A DNA stretch of 64,000 bases from Curtobacterium sp. MCSS17_007. Lineage in GTDB: Bacteria > Actinomycetota > Actinomycetes > Actinomycetales > Microbacteriaceae. The notes below the pieces were generated by a model. It saw only the letters and a list, made by a program, of their open reading frames with translations, ran no database searches and had not been told where the DNA came from. A program made the position numbers and the translations under genes. Shown here piece by piece: positions 17,160 to 26,106 of the stretch. Location of the stretch: NCBI RefSeq assembly GCF_003234175.2, contig NZ_CP126257.1, positions 62,001 to 126,000 of the forward strand, written 5' to 3'. Positions within the stretch are counted from its first letter, which is position 1; each line of letters starts with the position of its first letter.

Positions 17160-18484
17160 CCGACGTCGTCGTGGTCGGCGGCGGGGTCGCCGGCCTGGTC
17201 GCCGCGCGTGACCTGGCGAAGGCCGGTGCGCACGTCGTGCTCGTCGAAGCGGGGGACCGCCTGGGTGGCATGCTCCGCCGCCACACCGTCGACGGGCTCG
17301 ACCTCGACATGGGGGCCGAGTCCTTCGCGACCCGGAACGACGCCGTCGAGCGGCTCGCGATCGAACTCGGCCTCGGGAACGACATCGTGTCGCCGGATCC
17401 CCGTGGGGCGTGGCTGATGACCCGCGACGGCAGGACGGCCCCGATCCCGCAGACCGGCTTCCTCGGGATCCCCGGCAGCCCGATGGCGGCGGACGTCCTC
17501 GCCGTGATCGGCCAGGGCGGCGGACTCCGTGCGCAGATGGACTCGCTGCTGCCGTCGCCCGTCGGTGCCCGTGCGCAGTCGCTCGGTGCGCTCGTGCGGA
17601 AGCGCATGGGGGAGCGCGTGCTCGACGACCTGGTCGTGCCGGTCGCGGGCGGGGTGTACTCCACGCACCCGGACCAGCTCGATCCGGACCGCGTGGCCCC
17701 GGGTCTCCGCGCGGCCCTGCAGCGCGAGGGGTCCCTCGCCCGCGCCGTGCTCGCCCTGCGTGCCCGTTCCGCCGCGGGTTCGGCGGTGCAGGGGATCCGG
17801 GGTGGGATCGTCCGGCTCGTCGACGAGCTCGTGGCCGACCTCGAGACCTACCGCGTCGACGTGCGGCTGGGCACCCGCGCCACGGCGGTCGAGCGCTTCG
17901 CCGTCGAGACCGTCACCGCCGACGGCACGCGGGAGCGCCTGTCCGCGCAGCACGTGCTCGCCTCCACGGCCGACCCAGCACGCACCGCGGCGCCGGACCG
18001 CACCGGGATCGAGCTCGTGACGCTCGTCGTCGACCAGCCGGAGCTCGACACCGGGCCGCGCGGCACCGGGATGCTCGTGCACCCGGAGGCCGACGGCGTC
18101 CGGGCGAAGGCGCTCACGCACGCGACCGTGAAGTGGCCGTGGCTCGCCGAGGCGGCAGCGGGGCGGCACGTCCTGCGGCTCAGCTACGCGACGCGACCCG
18201 AGGTCGACGGCAGCGGCGTCGCGGAGACGGGGACGAGCCTCCCGGTCGAGCCGGACGACGCCATCGGGACCCGCGCGACCGCCGATGCCACCGCACTGCT
18301 CGGCGTCCCGGTCACCGCCGACCGCGTGCGGGGCGCGGCGCGCGTGCGCTGGTACGGCCCGGACCTGACGGCCGCCGGCCTGGCGGAGGGCGTCGTGGGC
18401 ATCGGCGAGGCCTCGACGGGGCGCGGGCTGGCGGGCATCGTCGCCGCCGCCCGGGCGTCCGCTGGACGCGTTCTGGATTCCTGA
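17156..18484 (+). CDS. hemY: Coproporphyrinogen III / protoporphyrinogen oxidase, HemY type
   Basis: A 442-residue FAD flavoprotein that oxidises coproporphyrinogen III to coproporphyrin III with oxygen; also named cgoX or hemG in actinobacterial annotation. The dinucleotide-binding motif GGGVAGLVAARDLAKAG is at residues about 8-24, GAESFATRNDAV follows, and the C-terminal FAD motif GLAGIVAAARASA ends the protein. The coproporphyrin substrate is inferred from HemQ and the ferrochelatase downstream. It starts with a GTG overlapping hemE by 4 bp. After it the operon is interrupted by three small membrane-associated genes before hemQ. Confidence 0.95.
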   Translation: MTDVVVVGGGVAGLVAARDLAKAGAHVVLVEAGDRLGGMLRRHTVDGLDLDMGAESFATRNDAVERLAIELGLGNDIVSPDPRGAWLMTRDGRTAPIPQTGFLGIPGSPMAADVLAVIGQGGGLRAQMDSLLPSPVGARAQSLGALVRKRMGERVLDDLVVPVAGGVYSTHPDQLDPDRVAPGLRAALQREGSLARAVLALRARSAAGSAVQGIRGGIVRLVDELVADLETYRVDVRLGTRATAVERFAVETVTADGTRERLSAQHVLASTADPARTAAPDRTGIELVTLVVDQPELDTGPRGTGMLVHPEADGVRAKALTHATVKWPWLAEAAAGRHVLRLSYATRPEVDGSGVAETGTSLPVEPDDAIGTRATADATALLGVPVTADRVRGAARVRWYGPDLTAAGLAEGVVGIGEASTGRGLAGIVAAARASAGRVLDS

Positions 18485-18582
18485 GCGGACCCGGGAGCGC
18501 CCGAGGGCTACTGTGGACGAACGCCGGACGTATTCCGTTCGGCGCATGACCACCGCACACCCTCAACAACGGAGGATCGCAC

Positions 18583-18837
18583 ATGCGAGGCAAGCTCCTG
18601 TTCGTCGCCGGCGCCGCTCTCGGGTACGTCCTGGGATCGCGAGCCGGACGGGCGCGGTACGAGCAGATCAAGACCGTCAGCGGCAAGATCTGGAACAACG
18701 GCAACGTGCAGAAGGGCGTGCACCAGGCCGAGGAGTTCATCCAGGACAAGGGCCCGGACGTCGCCGAGTTCGTCGGTGAGCAGACCAAGAAGGTCGTCCG
18801 CAAGGTCAGCCAGAAGAAGGACTCGACCACCTCATGA
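18583..18837 (+). CDS. YtxH-like small protein
   Basis: An 84-residue protein. The N-terminal GKLLFVAGAALGYVLGSRAGRARYEQI is the hydrophobic segment plus basic Arg motif of YtxH-like proteins; the remainder is a charged amphipathic helix. A GGAGG site lies 8 nt before the ATG. It overlaps the next gene by 4 bp. A possible own promoter (CTACTGT near 18509) lies in the 98-bp gap after hemY. YtxH-like proteins are linked with general stress responses in other Gram-positives; its role here is unknown. Confidence 0.85.
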   Translation: MRGKLLFVAGAALGYVLGSRAGRARYEQIKTVSGKIWNNGNVQKGVHQAEEFIQDKGPDVAEFVGEQTKKVVRKVSQKKDSTTS

Positions 18838-19268
18838 CCGACACCCGCGACCGCAAGTCGCGATCGCTGTTCGGTCTGGTCGGGGACATCCCGAAGCTGG
18901 TCAAGAGCCTCGTCAAGGGCGAGATCGACCTGCTGAAGGCCGAGATGATCGCCAAGGCGAAGGTCTTCGGCCTCGCCGCCGGGCTCCTCATCGGCGCCCT
19001 CGTCATCGTGCTGTACGCGATCGGCGTGCTGCTCACGGCGGCCGTCATGGGCCTCGCGACCGTGATGCCGGCGTGGCTCGCCGCGCTGCTGCTCGCCGTC
19101 GTCATGCTGATCGTCGCCGGCATCCTCGGGTTCGTCGGCTGGAAGCGCTTCAAGAAGGGCCTGCCCCTGACGCCGAAGCGCACGATCGACAGCGTCAAGG
19201 ACGACATCAACGCCGTGAAGGGCCTGGGCAACAAGCCCGGCCAGCACGACCGGGTCCCCCGCTCCTGA
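18834..19268 (+). CDS. Phage-holin-like protein, actinobacterial Holin-X family
   Basis: A 144-residue protein of the actinobacterial Holin-X superfamily (DUF1469 type). An amphipathic N-terminus (LVGDIPKLVKSLVKGEIDLLKAEM) is followed by two strong membrane helices (about residues 44-67 and 77-100) and a basic C-terminal tail. The name reflects structural likeness only; such genes are chromosomal and no phage genes are near. It overlaps the YtxH-like gene by 4 bp (ATGA) and precedes a DUF3618 gene, a typical actinobacterial trio. Confidence 0.88.
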   Translation: MTDTRDRKSRSLFGLVGDIPKLVKSLVKGEIDLLKAEMIAKAKVFGLAAGLLIGALVIVLYAIGVLLTAAVMGLATVMPAWLAALLLAVVMLIVAGILGFVGWKRFKKGLPLTPKRTIDSVKDDINAVKGLGNKPGQHDRVPRS

Positions 19269-19302
19269 GCGGCGGGACCGACACCCCGACCGGAGGACCC
19301 CT

Positions 19303-19533
19303 GTGACCGACCAGCACGACGACCTGGCGAACCGCGTCGCGGCGACCCGCACGCAGCTGTTCGAGACGCTCGACGCGATCGAGGACAAGCTCAACCTGCC
19401 GAAGCAGCTCGGCATCGCGGCGTCGAAGGTCAAGCAGGGGATCGACGAGAAGCCGGTGCCCTACCTGGCCGGCCTCGCAGCCGGCGTGGCGGTGGTCGGG
19501 AGTATCGTCGTGGTGGTGCTCCGACGGCGGTAG
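19303..19533 (+). CDS. DUF3618 protein
   Basis: A 76-residue protein: an amphipathic N-terminal region (RVAATRTQLFETLDAIEDKLNLPK) typical of DUF3618 and a C-terminal membrane helix (YLAGLAAGVAVVGSIVVVVL) ending in Arg. GGAGG stands 8 nt ahead of GTG 19303. Third gene of the YtxH/Holin-X/DUF3618 trio placed within the haem operon. Confidence 0.88.
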   Translation: MTDQHDDLANRVAATRTQLFETLDAIEDKLNLPKQLGIAASKVKQGIDEKPVPYLAGLAAGVAVVGSIVVVVLRRR

Positions 19534-19605
19534 ACCGCCTCTGATCGGTGGTCCTCCGGCCGCGGCGCGCAGCCACGACCCAGGCAACCGACAAGACGAG
19601 GAACC

Positions 19606-20379
19606 ATGAGCTCCGACGTGCACGCAGCCACGCACGAGAACGTCCCCGAGAACGCCGCCGTGCACAGCGGCAACCCGGCGCACGAGACCGACCCGTCGAG
19701 CGGGATCGACCCGAACCTCCTCACCGCGTACGCGCTGTGGGCGGTGTTCCGTCGGCCGCTCGGGCCGATCCACCGCGTCGGTGACGACGCCGTCGCCGAG
19801 CTCGACGCGGCCGTCGCCCGCGCCGCCGAGCAGGGCGTGACGATCCGCGGGTTCTACGACGTCTCCGGCTTCCGGGCCGATGCGGACGTCATGATCTGGC
19901 TGCACGGCGACGACGCGCAGGCGATCCAGGCGGTGCTCCGCGACGTCCGCCGCACGGCGCTGTTCCAGGACGCCGAGCCGGTCTGGCACGCGATGGCCAT
20001 GCACCGCGAGGCAGAGTTCAACAAGCGGCACACCCCGGCGTTCCTCCGCGGCAAGGACCCGGAGGCCTGGATCACGGTGTACCCGTTCGTCCGGTCCTTC
20101 GAGTGGTACCTCCTGCCCGAGGAGGAGCGCTCGAAGATGCTCCGCGACCACGGCATCGCCGGCGCGAAGTACCGCCGCGTGCTGACGAACACGATCGCGA
20201 CCTTCGCCCTCAGTGACTACGAGTGGATCCTGCCGCTCGAGAGCCCCGAGCTCGTCGACCTCGTCGACCTCATGCGCGACCTGCGCTACACCGAGGCGCG
20301 CCTGCACGTGCGCGAGGAGGTCCCCTTCTTCACCGGTCGTCGGGTGACGACCGCCGAACTGCCGGAGGTGCTGTCGTGA
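19606..20379 (+). CDS. hemQ: Coproheme decarboxylase (HemQ/ChdC)
   Basis: A 257-residue chlorite-dismutase-family enzyme that decarboxylates iron-coproporphyrin III to haem b with hydrogen peroxide, the last step of the coproporphyrin pathway. The motif VYPFVRSFEWYLLPEEER contains the likely catalytic Tyr159, and the likely proximal haem ligand is His182 in MLRDHGIAG. The first 33 residues are an acidic, disordered leader. A GAGGAACC site precedes the ATG. It overlaps hemH by 4 bp, matching the fact that HemH makes its substrate. Confidence 0.95.
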   Translation: MSSDVHAATHENVPENAAVHSGNPAHETDPSSGIDPNLLTAYALWAVFRRPLGPIHRVGDDAVAELDAAVARAAEQGVTIRGFYDVSGFRADADVMIWLHGDDAQAIQAVLRDVRRTALFQDAEPVWHAMAMHREAEFNKRHTPAFLRGKDPEAWITVYPFVRSFEWYLLPEEERSKMLRDHGIAGAKYRRVLTNTIATFALSDYEWILPLESPELVDLVDLMRDLRYTEARLHVREEVPFFTGRRVTTAELPEVLS

Positions 20380-21608
20380 CCGACACCAGCCAGATCACCA
20401 ACGGGAAGGTCCTCGCCGCGACGGCTGCCGCGGCCGACGGTCCCGAGCACGTCGAGGTCCCGACCGCGTACGACGCCATCCTGCTCGCCGGCTTCGGCGG
20501 CCCCGAGGGCCAGGACGACGTCATCCCCTTCCTCCGCAACGTCACCCGCGGGCGCGGGATCCCGGACGAGCGCCTGGAAGAAGTGGCCCACCACTACCGC
20601 CACTTCGGCGGCGTGAGCCCGATCAACGCGCAGAACCGCGCGCTCAAGGCAGCGCTCGAGGCGGAGCTCGCGGAGCGCGGCATCGACATGCCCGTGCTCT
20701 GGGGCAACCGCAACTGGGCGCCCTACCTCGAAGAAGCCTTCACCGAGGCCGCCGACAAGGGCTACACCAAGCTCATCGCCATCGCGACGAGCGCGTACTC
20801 GTCCTTCTCGAGCTGCCGGCAGTACCGCGAGGACTACGCGCGGGTGCTCACCGAGACCGGCCTGATCGACACGATCCAGGTCGACAAGATCCGCCAGTTC
20901 TTCGACCACCCGGGCTTCGTGCGCCCGTTCGTCGACGGCGTCCGCGACGGCATTGCCCGCGCGATCCGTGAGAACGAGGGCCTCGACGTGGCGACCGAGC
21001 TGCGCATCCTGTTCTCGACGCACTCGATCCCGTCCACCGACGCGGCGAAGTCCGGCCCGGACTACCGCGGGTTCGACGAGCACGGCGCGTACGAGGCGCA
21101 GCACCTGGCCGTCGGCGAGGTCGTCCTCGAGCAGGCCTGGAACGAGTTGCTCGAGCAGCCGGAGTTCGCGCACCTGCAGGGCACGTCGAAGCCCGAGTGG
21201 AAGCTCGTCTACCAGTCGCGGTCGGGCCCCCCGTCGCAGCCGTGGCTCGAGCCGGACATCAACGACTACATGAACGAGGAGCTCGAGGGCGGTCCGACCC
21301 GCGCCGTGCTCATCGTCCCGCTCGGCTTCGTGAGCGACCACATGGAGGTCATGTGGGACCTCGACGAAGAGGCCACGGAGACCGCGGGTGAGCTCGGCTT
21401 CTGGTCGCTCCGCACGCAGACGCCCGGCGTCGACCCGGCGTACGTGTCCGGGTTGATCGACCTGGTGCTCGAGCGCGTCAACGGCACCCCGAAGACCGAG
21501 CGTCCGCACCTGACCGACATCGGCCCCTGGTACGACGTGTGCCGCCCGGGCTGCTGCGAGAACGTGCGCGCCGGGTTCAAGCCCGCCGCGGCGGGGGTCG
21601 CTCCGTGA
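20376..21608 (+). CDS. hemH: Coproporphyrin III ferrochelatase
   Basis: A 410-residue ferrochelatase (also cpfC) that inserts iron into coproporphyrin III. Landmarks are LLAGFGGPEGQDDVIPFLRNV (about 32-52), SAYSSFSSCRQYREDY, the metal-site His in LFSTHSIP, and EVMWDLDEEA. The C-terminal VCRPGCCENV and an internal SSCRQ supply cysteines for the [2Fe-2S] cluster common in actinobacterial enzymes. GTG 20376 overlaps the hemQ stop (GTGA), so the first 28 residues are a leader before the conserved domain. Confidence 0.96.
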   Translation: MTDTSQITNGKVLAATAAAADGPEHVEVPTAYDAILLAGFGGPEGQDDVIPFLRNVTRGRGIPDERLEEVAHHYRHFGGVSPINAQNRALKAALEAELAERGIDMPVLWGNRNWAPYLEEAFTEAADKGYTKLIAIATSAYSSFSSCRQYREDYARVLTETGLIDTIQVDKIRQFFDHPGFVRPFVDGVRDGIARAIRENEGLDVATELRILFSTHSIPSTDAAKSGPDYRGFDEHGAYEAQHLAVGEVVLEQAWNELLEQPEFAHLQGTSKPEWKLVYQSRSGPPSQPWLEPDINDYMNEELEGGPTRAVLIVPLGFVSDHMEVMWDLDEEATETAGELGFWSLRTQTPGVDPAYVSGLIDLVLERVNGTPKTERPHLTDIGPWYDVCRPGCCENVRAGFKPAAAGVAP

Positions 21609-22726
21609 CGGACGACCACAGCGCCACGGCCGACGGCGCGCCGTCCGACGGCCCGGCCCCGATCCGGCTCGGCACCCGTGCCAGCCGGCTCGCGGTCGCG
21701 CAGTCGCAGGACGTCGCCGACCGCCTGGCCAAGGCAGCGGGCCGCCCCGTCGAGCTCGTCACGGTGACGAGCGAGGGCGACACGAACCGTGCGTCGCTCG
21801 CGAGCCTCGGCGGCACCGGCGTCTTCGCGAGTGCCCTGCGTGAGGCCCTGGTCGCGGGCGAGGTCGACGTGCTCGTGCACTCGCTCAAGGACCTGCCGAC
21901 GGCTCCGTACGAGGGGCTCACGATCGCGTCGGTGCCGAAGCGCGCCGACGCCCGTGACGTCCTGGTCGCGCGGAACGGCGCGACGGTGGACACCCTGCCC
22001 GAGGGCGCGAAGGTCGGCACGGGCTCGCCGCGCCGCGTCGCGCAGCTCAAGGCGAAGCGTCCCGACCTCGACGTCGTCGACATCCGCGGCAACATCGACA
22101 CCCGGCTCGGCCGCGTGGACGACGACCTCGACGCCGTGGTGCTGGCCGCCGCCGGCCTCGGCCGCATCGACCGGCTGGACGCGGCGACCGAGCTGCTCGA
22201 CCTCGGCTTCTGGCCGAGCGCCCCCGGCCAGGGAGCGCTCGCGGTCGAGATCCGCGCCGATGAGTCGGACAAGAACCTGCTCGCCGCGCTCCGCAAGCTC
22301 GACCACGCGCCGACGCGCCTGACGGTGACGGCCGAGCGCGAGGTCCTCGCGAAGCTCGAGGCCGGCTGCTCCGCACCGATCGGTGCGACCGCGGTCGTCG
22401 ACGCCGAGCTGCTGCTCGTGTCCGCGACGGTCTACCGCCCGGACGGCTCCGAGTACCGCACGGCCTCGCACGCGGCGCACCTCGACGGCTCCGCCCAGGA
22501 CCGCCTCGACGAAGCACTCGAGGTCGCCGGACGCGTCGCCGCCGAACTGCTCGAGAACGGTGCCGCCGAGCTCGCGGACCTGGCGTCCTCGGTGTCCGGT
22601 GCTCCCGCCGACGGCGACCACTCCGCCGGACCCGGTCTCGCCACCCCCGCCGCCGCCCAACCGGCGGACGACGGCTCGACCACCACCCCGCAGTCGGCGG
22701 CCGTGCCGTCGAGCAGCGAGGACTAG
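21605..22726 (+). CDS. hemC: Hydroxymethylbilane synthase
   Basis: A 373-residue porphobilinogen deaminase that polymerises four porphobilinogens to hydroxymethylbilane. Conserved parts: [56 protein letters not shown], and the dipyrromethane cofactor Cys in [11 protein letters not shown]. The C-terminus is extended by about 50 Ala/Pro/Ser/Thr-rich residues beyond the usual end. GTG 21605 overlaps hemH by 4 bp. Its TAG stop (22724-22726) is in the same frame as the hemD coding sequence that follows directly. Confidence 0.96.
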   Translation: MTDDHSATADGAPSDGPAPIRLGTRASRLAVAQSQDVADRLAKAAGRPVELVTVTSEGDTNRASLASLGGTGVFASALREALVAGEVDVLVHSLKDLPTAPYEGLTIASVPKRADARDVLVARNGATVDTLPEGAKVGTGSPRRVAQLKAKRPDLDVVDIRGNIDTRLGRVDDDLDAVVLAAAGLGRIDRLDAATELLDLGFWPSAPGQGALAVEIRADESDKNLLAALRKLDHAPTRLTVTAEREVLAKLEAGCSAPIGATAVVDAELLLVSATVYRPDGSEYRTASHAAHLDGSAQDRLDEALEVAGRVAAELLENGAAELADLASSVSGAPADGDHSAGPGLATPAAAQPADDGSTTTPQSAAVPSSSED

Positions 22727-22846
22727 GCGGTCACCACGGACGACACCGCTCGCGGACGGGACGAGGAACGGCCCACGGTCGTCCTCGTCCCGCGCGGCGG
22801 TGCGTGGGGCGACACGGTCGCGGACGCCGCCCGTGCGCGCGGGCTC

Positions 22847-23569
22847 GTGCCCGTCGTGGTCCCGCTCATCACGGATGCACCTCCGGAGGACCCCGCGGCG
22901 CTCGATGCGGCGCTCGCCCGCCTCGTCGCCGACGCGTCCGCCCGGAGGCCCGACGCACCACCGCCGGGTCGCACCCGTCCCGACGGGGCCGGACCCGGCG
23001 CCCCCTGGCTCGCGGTGACCAGTGCGACCGCGGTGCGCGTGGTCGCGGGACGCGTGTCGCGCCTCCCGGCCGGTGTCCGCGTGGCCTGCGTCGGCGAGCC
23101 GACCGCGCGCGCGGCGCGCGAAGCGGGCTGGGCCGTCGACCTCGTCCCCGAGCACGAGTCCGCCGCCGGGCTCGCCTCGGCCCTGCCGTCGGACGCCGGG
23201 CACGTCCTGTTCCCGCGGTCGGAGATCGCCGCCCCCACGCTCGTCGACGGGTTGCGCGCCCGCGGCATCGCCGTGTCGGAGGTGGTGGCGTACCGTACCG
23301 TGGGGACGGGGGACGATCCGATCGTCCTCGACCCCCCACCGGACGCCGTGCTCGTGACGAGCGGGAGCGTCGCCCAGCAGGTCGTCCGACGGATGACCCC
23401 ACTCGATCCGCGCACGCACGTCGCGTGCATCGGACCCGCCACCGCCGACGCCGCCCGTGCTGCGGGCCTGCCCGTGCACGTCGTCGCCCGCGGTCGGTCC
23501 GCCGAAGCCCTCCTCGACGCCGTCGTCGAGACCCTCCACCCGAACCCCAGAACAGGAAGGTCATCGTGA
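22847..23569 (+). CDS. hemD: Uroporphyrinogen-III synthase; true start unclear, coding extends upstream
   Basis: HemD closes and inverts ring D of hydroxymethylbilane to give uroporphyrinogen III. The start given (GTG 22847, 240 residues) is the first canonical start codon after the hemC stop, but the conserved N-terminal segment lies ahead of it: codons 22775-22846 read [20 protein letters not shown] and on, the first strand and helix of the HemD fold. From the TAG at 22724-22726 to 22847 the frame is open and has no ATG, GTG or TTG; at the expected place (22730) there is GTCACCACG where GTGACC-type starts are usual here. A non-canonical start, stop readthrough from hemC, or a base error would explain it. 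The stop overlaps hemB by 4 bp. Confidence 0.88.
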   Translation: MPVVVPLITDAPPEDPAALDAALARLVADASARRPDAPPPGRTRPDGAGPGAPWLAVTSATAVRVVAGRVSRLPAGVRVACVGEPTARAAREAGWAVDLVPEHESAAGLASALPSDAGHVLFPRSEIAAPTLVDGLRARGIAVSEVVAYRTVGTGDDPIVLDPPPDAVLVTSGSVAQQVVRRMTPLDPRTHVACIGPATADAARAAGLPVHVVARGRSAEALLDAVVETLHPNPRTGRSS

Positions 23570-24621
23570 CCGGACGCTTCCCCCAGGTCCGCCCCCGGCG
23601 CCTGCGCGCCACCCCCGCCATGCGACGACTCGTCGCCGAGACCCGGCTCCACCCCGCCGAGCTCGTGCTGCCGATGTTCATCCGCGAGGGTGCGACCGAC
23701 GCCGTCGACATCTCGAGCATGCCGGGCGTGCAGCAGCACTCGCTCGACTCGTTCCGCCGGGCGCTGAACGAGGCCGCGGCGCAGGGCGTGGGCGGGGTCA
23801 ACCTGTTCGGCGTCCCGACGTCGAAGGACCCCGAGGGCTCCGGTGCGACCGACCCGGACGGCATCCTCAACGTCGCGATCCGCATCGCGAAGGAGGAGGT
23901 CGGTGACGCGCTCGTCGTGCAGTCCGACCTGTGCCTCGACGAGTTCACCGACCACGGCCACTGCGGTGTGCTGGCGGCGGACGGGTCGGTCGACAACGAC
24001 GCCACCCTCCTGCGCTACCGCGACATGGCGGTGGCCCAGGCCGAGGCGGGCGCCGAGCTCGTCTGCATGAGCGGCATGATGGACGGCCAGATCGCCGCCG
24101 CCCGGGAAGCGCTCGACACCGCCGGGCACAGCGGTACCGCACTGCTCGCGTACTCGGCCAAGTACGCGTCCGCGTTCTACGGGCCCTTCCGCGAGGCCGT
24201 GGCCTCGACGCTCGTCGGCGACCGCCGGACGTACCAGATCGACGCCGCCGACGGCCGCCAGGGCCTGCGCGAGGTCCTGCTCGACATCGAGGAGGGCGCC
24301 GACATCGTCATGGTGAAGCCCGCGATGAGCTACCTCGACGTGCTCGCCCGCACCGCCGACGTCTCCGAGGTGCCCGTGTGGGCGTACCAGATCTCCGGCG
24401 AGTACGCGATGATCACGGCAGCGGCGCAGAACGGGTGGATCGACCGTGACGCCGCCGCGATGGAGGCCCTCGTCGGCATCAAGCGTGCCGGTGCGGACGC
24501 GATCCTGACGTACTTCGCGGTCGACATCGCCCGCAAGCTCAACCAGGAGGCCGGCCTGCGCACGTCCGGCAGCACCGCGGCGGTGTCCGGCGTCGCCTCG
24601 ACCGGGAAGGCCCCCGAATGA
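23566..24621 (+). CDS. hemB: Delta-aminolevulinic acid dehydratase (porphobilinogen synthase)
   Basis: A 351-residue enzyme condensing two 5-aminolevulinates into porphobilinogen. Landmarks: [26 protein letters not shown] (metal-binding region), and the two Schiff-base lysines in [17 protein letters not shown] and [14 protein letters not shown] long ribosome-binding site (AGGAAGG) lies 6 nt before GTG 23566, which overlaps the hemD stop. It overlaps hemL by 4 bp (ATGA). Confidence 0.97.
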   Translation: MTGRFPQVRPRRLRATPAMRRLVAETRLHPAELVLPMFIREGATDAVDISSMPGVQQHSLDSFRRALNEAAAQGVGGVNLFGVPTSKDPEGSGATDPDGILNVAIRIAKEEVGDALVVQSDLCLDEFTDHGHCGVLAADGSVDNDATLLRYRDMAVAQAEAGAELVCMSGMMDGQIAAAREALDTAGHSGTALLAYSAKYASAFYGPFREAVASTLVGDRRTYQIDAADGRQGLREVLLDIEEGADIVMVKPAMSYLDVLARTADVSEVPVWAYQISGEYAMITAAAQNGWIDRDAAAMEALVGIKRAGADAILTYFAVDIARKLNQEAGLRTSGSTAAVSGVASTGKAPE

Positions 24622-25979
24622 CCACCGCACACACCACCGGTACCGCCCTGGTCTCCAACGACGAGCTCTTCGGCCGCGCGAAGGACAGCATCCCCGGCGG
24701 CGTGAACTCGCCCGTGCGGGCCTACGGGTCGGTCGGCGGCACCCCGCGCTTCCTGACGTCCGCCTCCGGGCCCTACGTCACCGACGCCGAGGGTCGTCAG
24801 TACGTCGACCTCGTCGCGTCGTGGGGTCCCGCGATCCTCGGGCACGCGCACCCGGGCACCGTCGAGGCCGTGCAGCAGGCAGCCGCCCGTGGCCTGTCGT
24901 TCGGGGCGTCCACCCCGGGCGAGACCGAGCTCGCCGAGCTCGTGAAGCAGCGCGTGCAGGTCGACGGCGACGGTCCGATCGAGAAGCTCCGCATGGTGTC
25001 CACCGGCACCGAGGCCACGATGACCGCCATCCGCCTGGCCCGCGGCTACACGGGGCGCGACCTCCTCGTGAAGTTCGCCGGACACTACCACGGTCACTCC
25101 GACTCGCTGCTGGCCGAGGCCGGCTCGGGCGTCGCGACCCTGGCACTGCCGGGCAGCGCGGGCATCACCGCCGAGACCGCTGCGCAGACCCTGGTGCTGC
25201 CGTACAACGACCTCGACGCCGTCCGCGCCGCGTTCGACGAGCACTCCGAGCGCATCGCCGCCGTGATCGTCGAGTCCGCCGCCGCGAACATGGGCGTGCT
25301 CGCGCCGGAGCCCGGGTTCAACCGGGCGCTCGCGGAGATCACGCGGGCGCAGGGCGCGCTGCTCATCGTCGACGAGGTCCTGACCGGTTTCCGCGTCGGC
25401 CCGGCCGGTTGGTGGGGGCTCGAGGCGTCCGGTGCCGTGCCGGAGGGCACCGGCTGGAAGCCCGACATCATCACGTTCGGCAAGGTCATCGGCGGAGGCA
25501 TGCCCCTCGCCGCGCTCGGCGGTCGGCGCGAGGTCATGGACTTCCTCGCCCCGCTCGGCCCGGTCTACCAGGCGGGCACGCTGTCCGGGAACCCGCTCGC
25601 GGTCGCCGCCGGCACTGCGACGCTCCGAGCGGCGACGCCGGACGTGTACGCGCACCTCGACCGTACGGCGGCGACGATCGCGGACGCCACGAGTGCCGCG
25701 CTGTCGGCCGAGGGCGTCGCGCACACCGTGCAGCACGCCGGCAACCTGTTCTCGTTCGCCTTCACCGAGTCCGCCCCGCGGAACTACGACGACGTCCGAG
25801 CGCAGGACGTGTTCCGGTACGCGCCGTTCTTCCACAGCATGCTCGACCAGGGCGTCACCCTGCCGCCGAGCGTGTTCGAGGCGTGGTTCGTCACGGCGGC
25901 GCACGACGACGAGGCCGTCGGCCGCGTGCTCGAGGCGCTGCCCGCGGCTGCTCGCGCGGCGGCTGCCGCGACGGAGTAG
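24618..25979 (+). CDS. hemL: Glutamate-1-semialdehyde 2,1-aminomutase
   Basis: A 453-residue PLP enzyme that converts glutamate-1-semialdehyde to 5-aminolevulinate. The class III aminotransferase core is complete: [13 protein letters not shown], the [17 protein letters not shown] phosphate-binding loop, [10 protein letters not shown] with the PLP Asp, and the PLP lysine in [16 protein letters not shown]. It is the last gene of the haem operon and provides the precursor used by HemB just upstream; the operon thus closes the route started by the divergent hemA. A long stem-loop follows 32 bp after its stop. Confidence 0.96.
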   Translation: MTTAHTTGTALVSNDELFGRAKDSIPGGVNSPVRAYGSVGGTPRFLTSASGPYVTDAEGRQYVDLVASWGPAILGHAHPGTVEAVQQAAARGLSFGASTPGETELAELVKQRVQVDGDGPIEKLRMVSTGTEATMTAIRLARGYTGRDLLVKFAGHYHGHSDSLLAEAGSGVATLALPGSAGITAETAAQTLVLPYNDLDAVRAAFDEHSERIAAVIVESAAANMGVLAPEPGFNRALAEITRAQGALLIVDEVLTGFRVGPAGWWGLEASGAVPEGTGWKPDIITFGKVIGGGMPLAALGGRREVMDFLAPLGPVYQAGTLSGNPLAVAAGTATLRAATPDVYAHLDRTAATIADATSAALSAEGVAHTVQHAGNLFSFAFTESAPRNYDDVRAQDVFRYAPFFHSMLDQGVTLPPSVFEAWFVTAAHDDEAVGRVLEALPAAARAAAAATE

Positions 25980-26010
25980 GTCCGCCTCCGCGCCTCCGCG
26001 CCTCCGCAAG

Positions 26011-26070
26011 ACGCAACGTCGGCGGTTCCTCGCAGCGGCACATCGCTGCGAGGGACCGCCGACGTTGCGT
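26011..26070. terminator. Long stem-loop after the haem operon
   Basis: Arms of 27 bp (26011-26037 and 26044-26070) with a single mismatch and a 6-nt loop GCACAT. It lies between the convergent hemL and ABC ATPase genes, so a two-way terminator is likely, though the stem is unusually long and lacks a U-tract. Just before it (25984-26008) an octamer CGCCTCCG is repeated three times. Confidence 0.75.
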
Positions 26071-26106
26071 TCCGCGGGCCTCCGTCGGGCGGGAGGCTCG
26101 TGGCAG

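Noticed and set aside
18834..19268. Prophage, because of the holin-like gene
   Set aside because: Holin-X proteins are ordinary actinobacterial chromosomal genes; no integrase, capsid or tail genes are near.
22727..22846. Calling hemC a pseudogene or joining hemC and hemD as one CDS
   Set aside because: HemC is complete with a usual length plus a disordered tail, and the TAG is a normal stop; the fusion is only one of several options.
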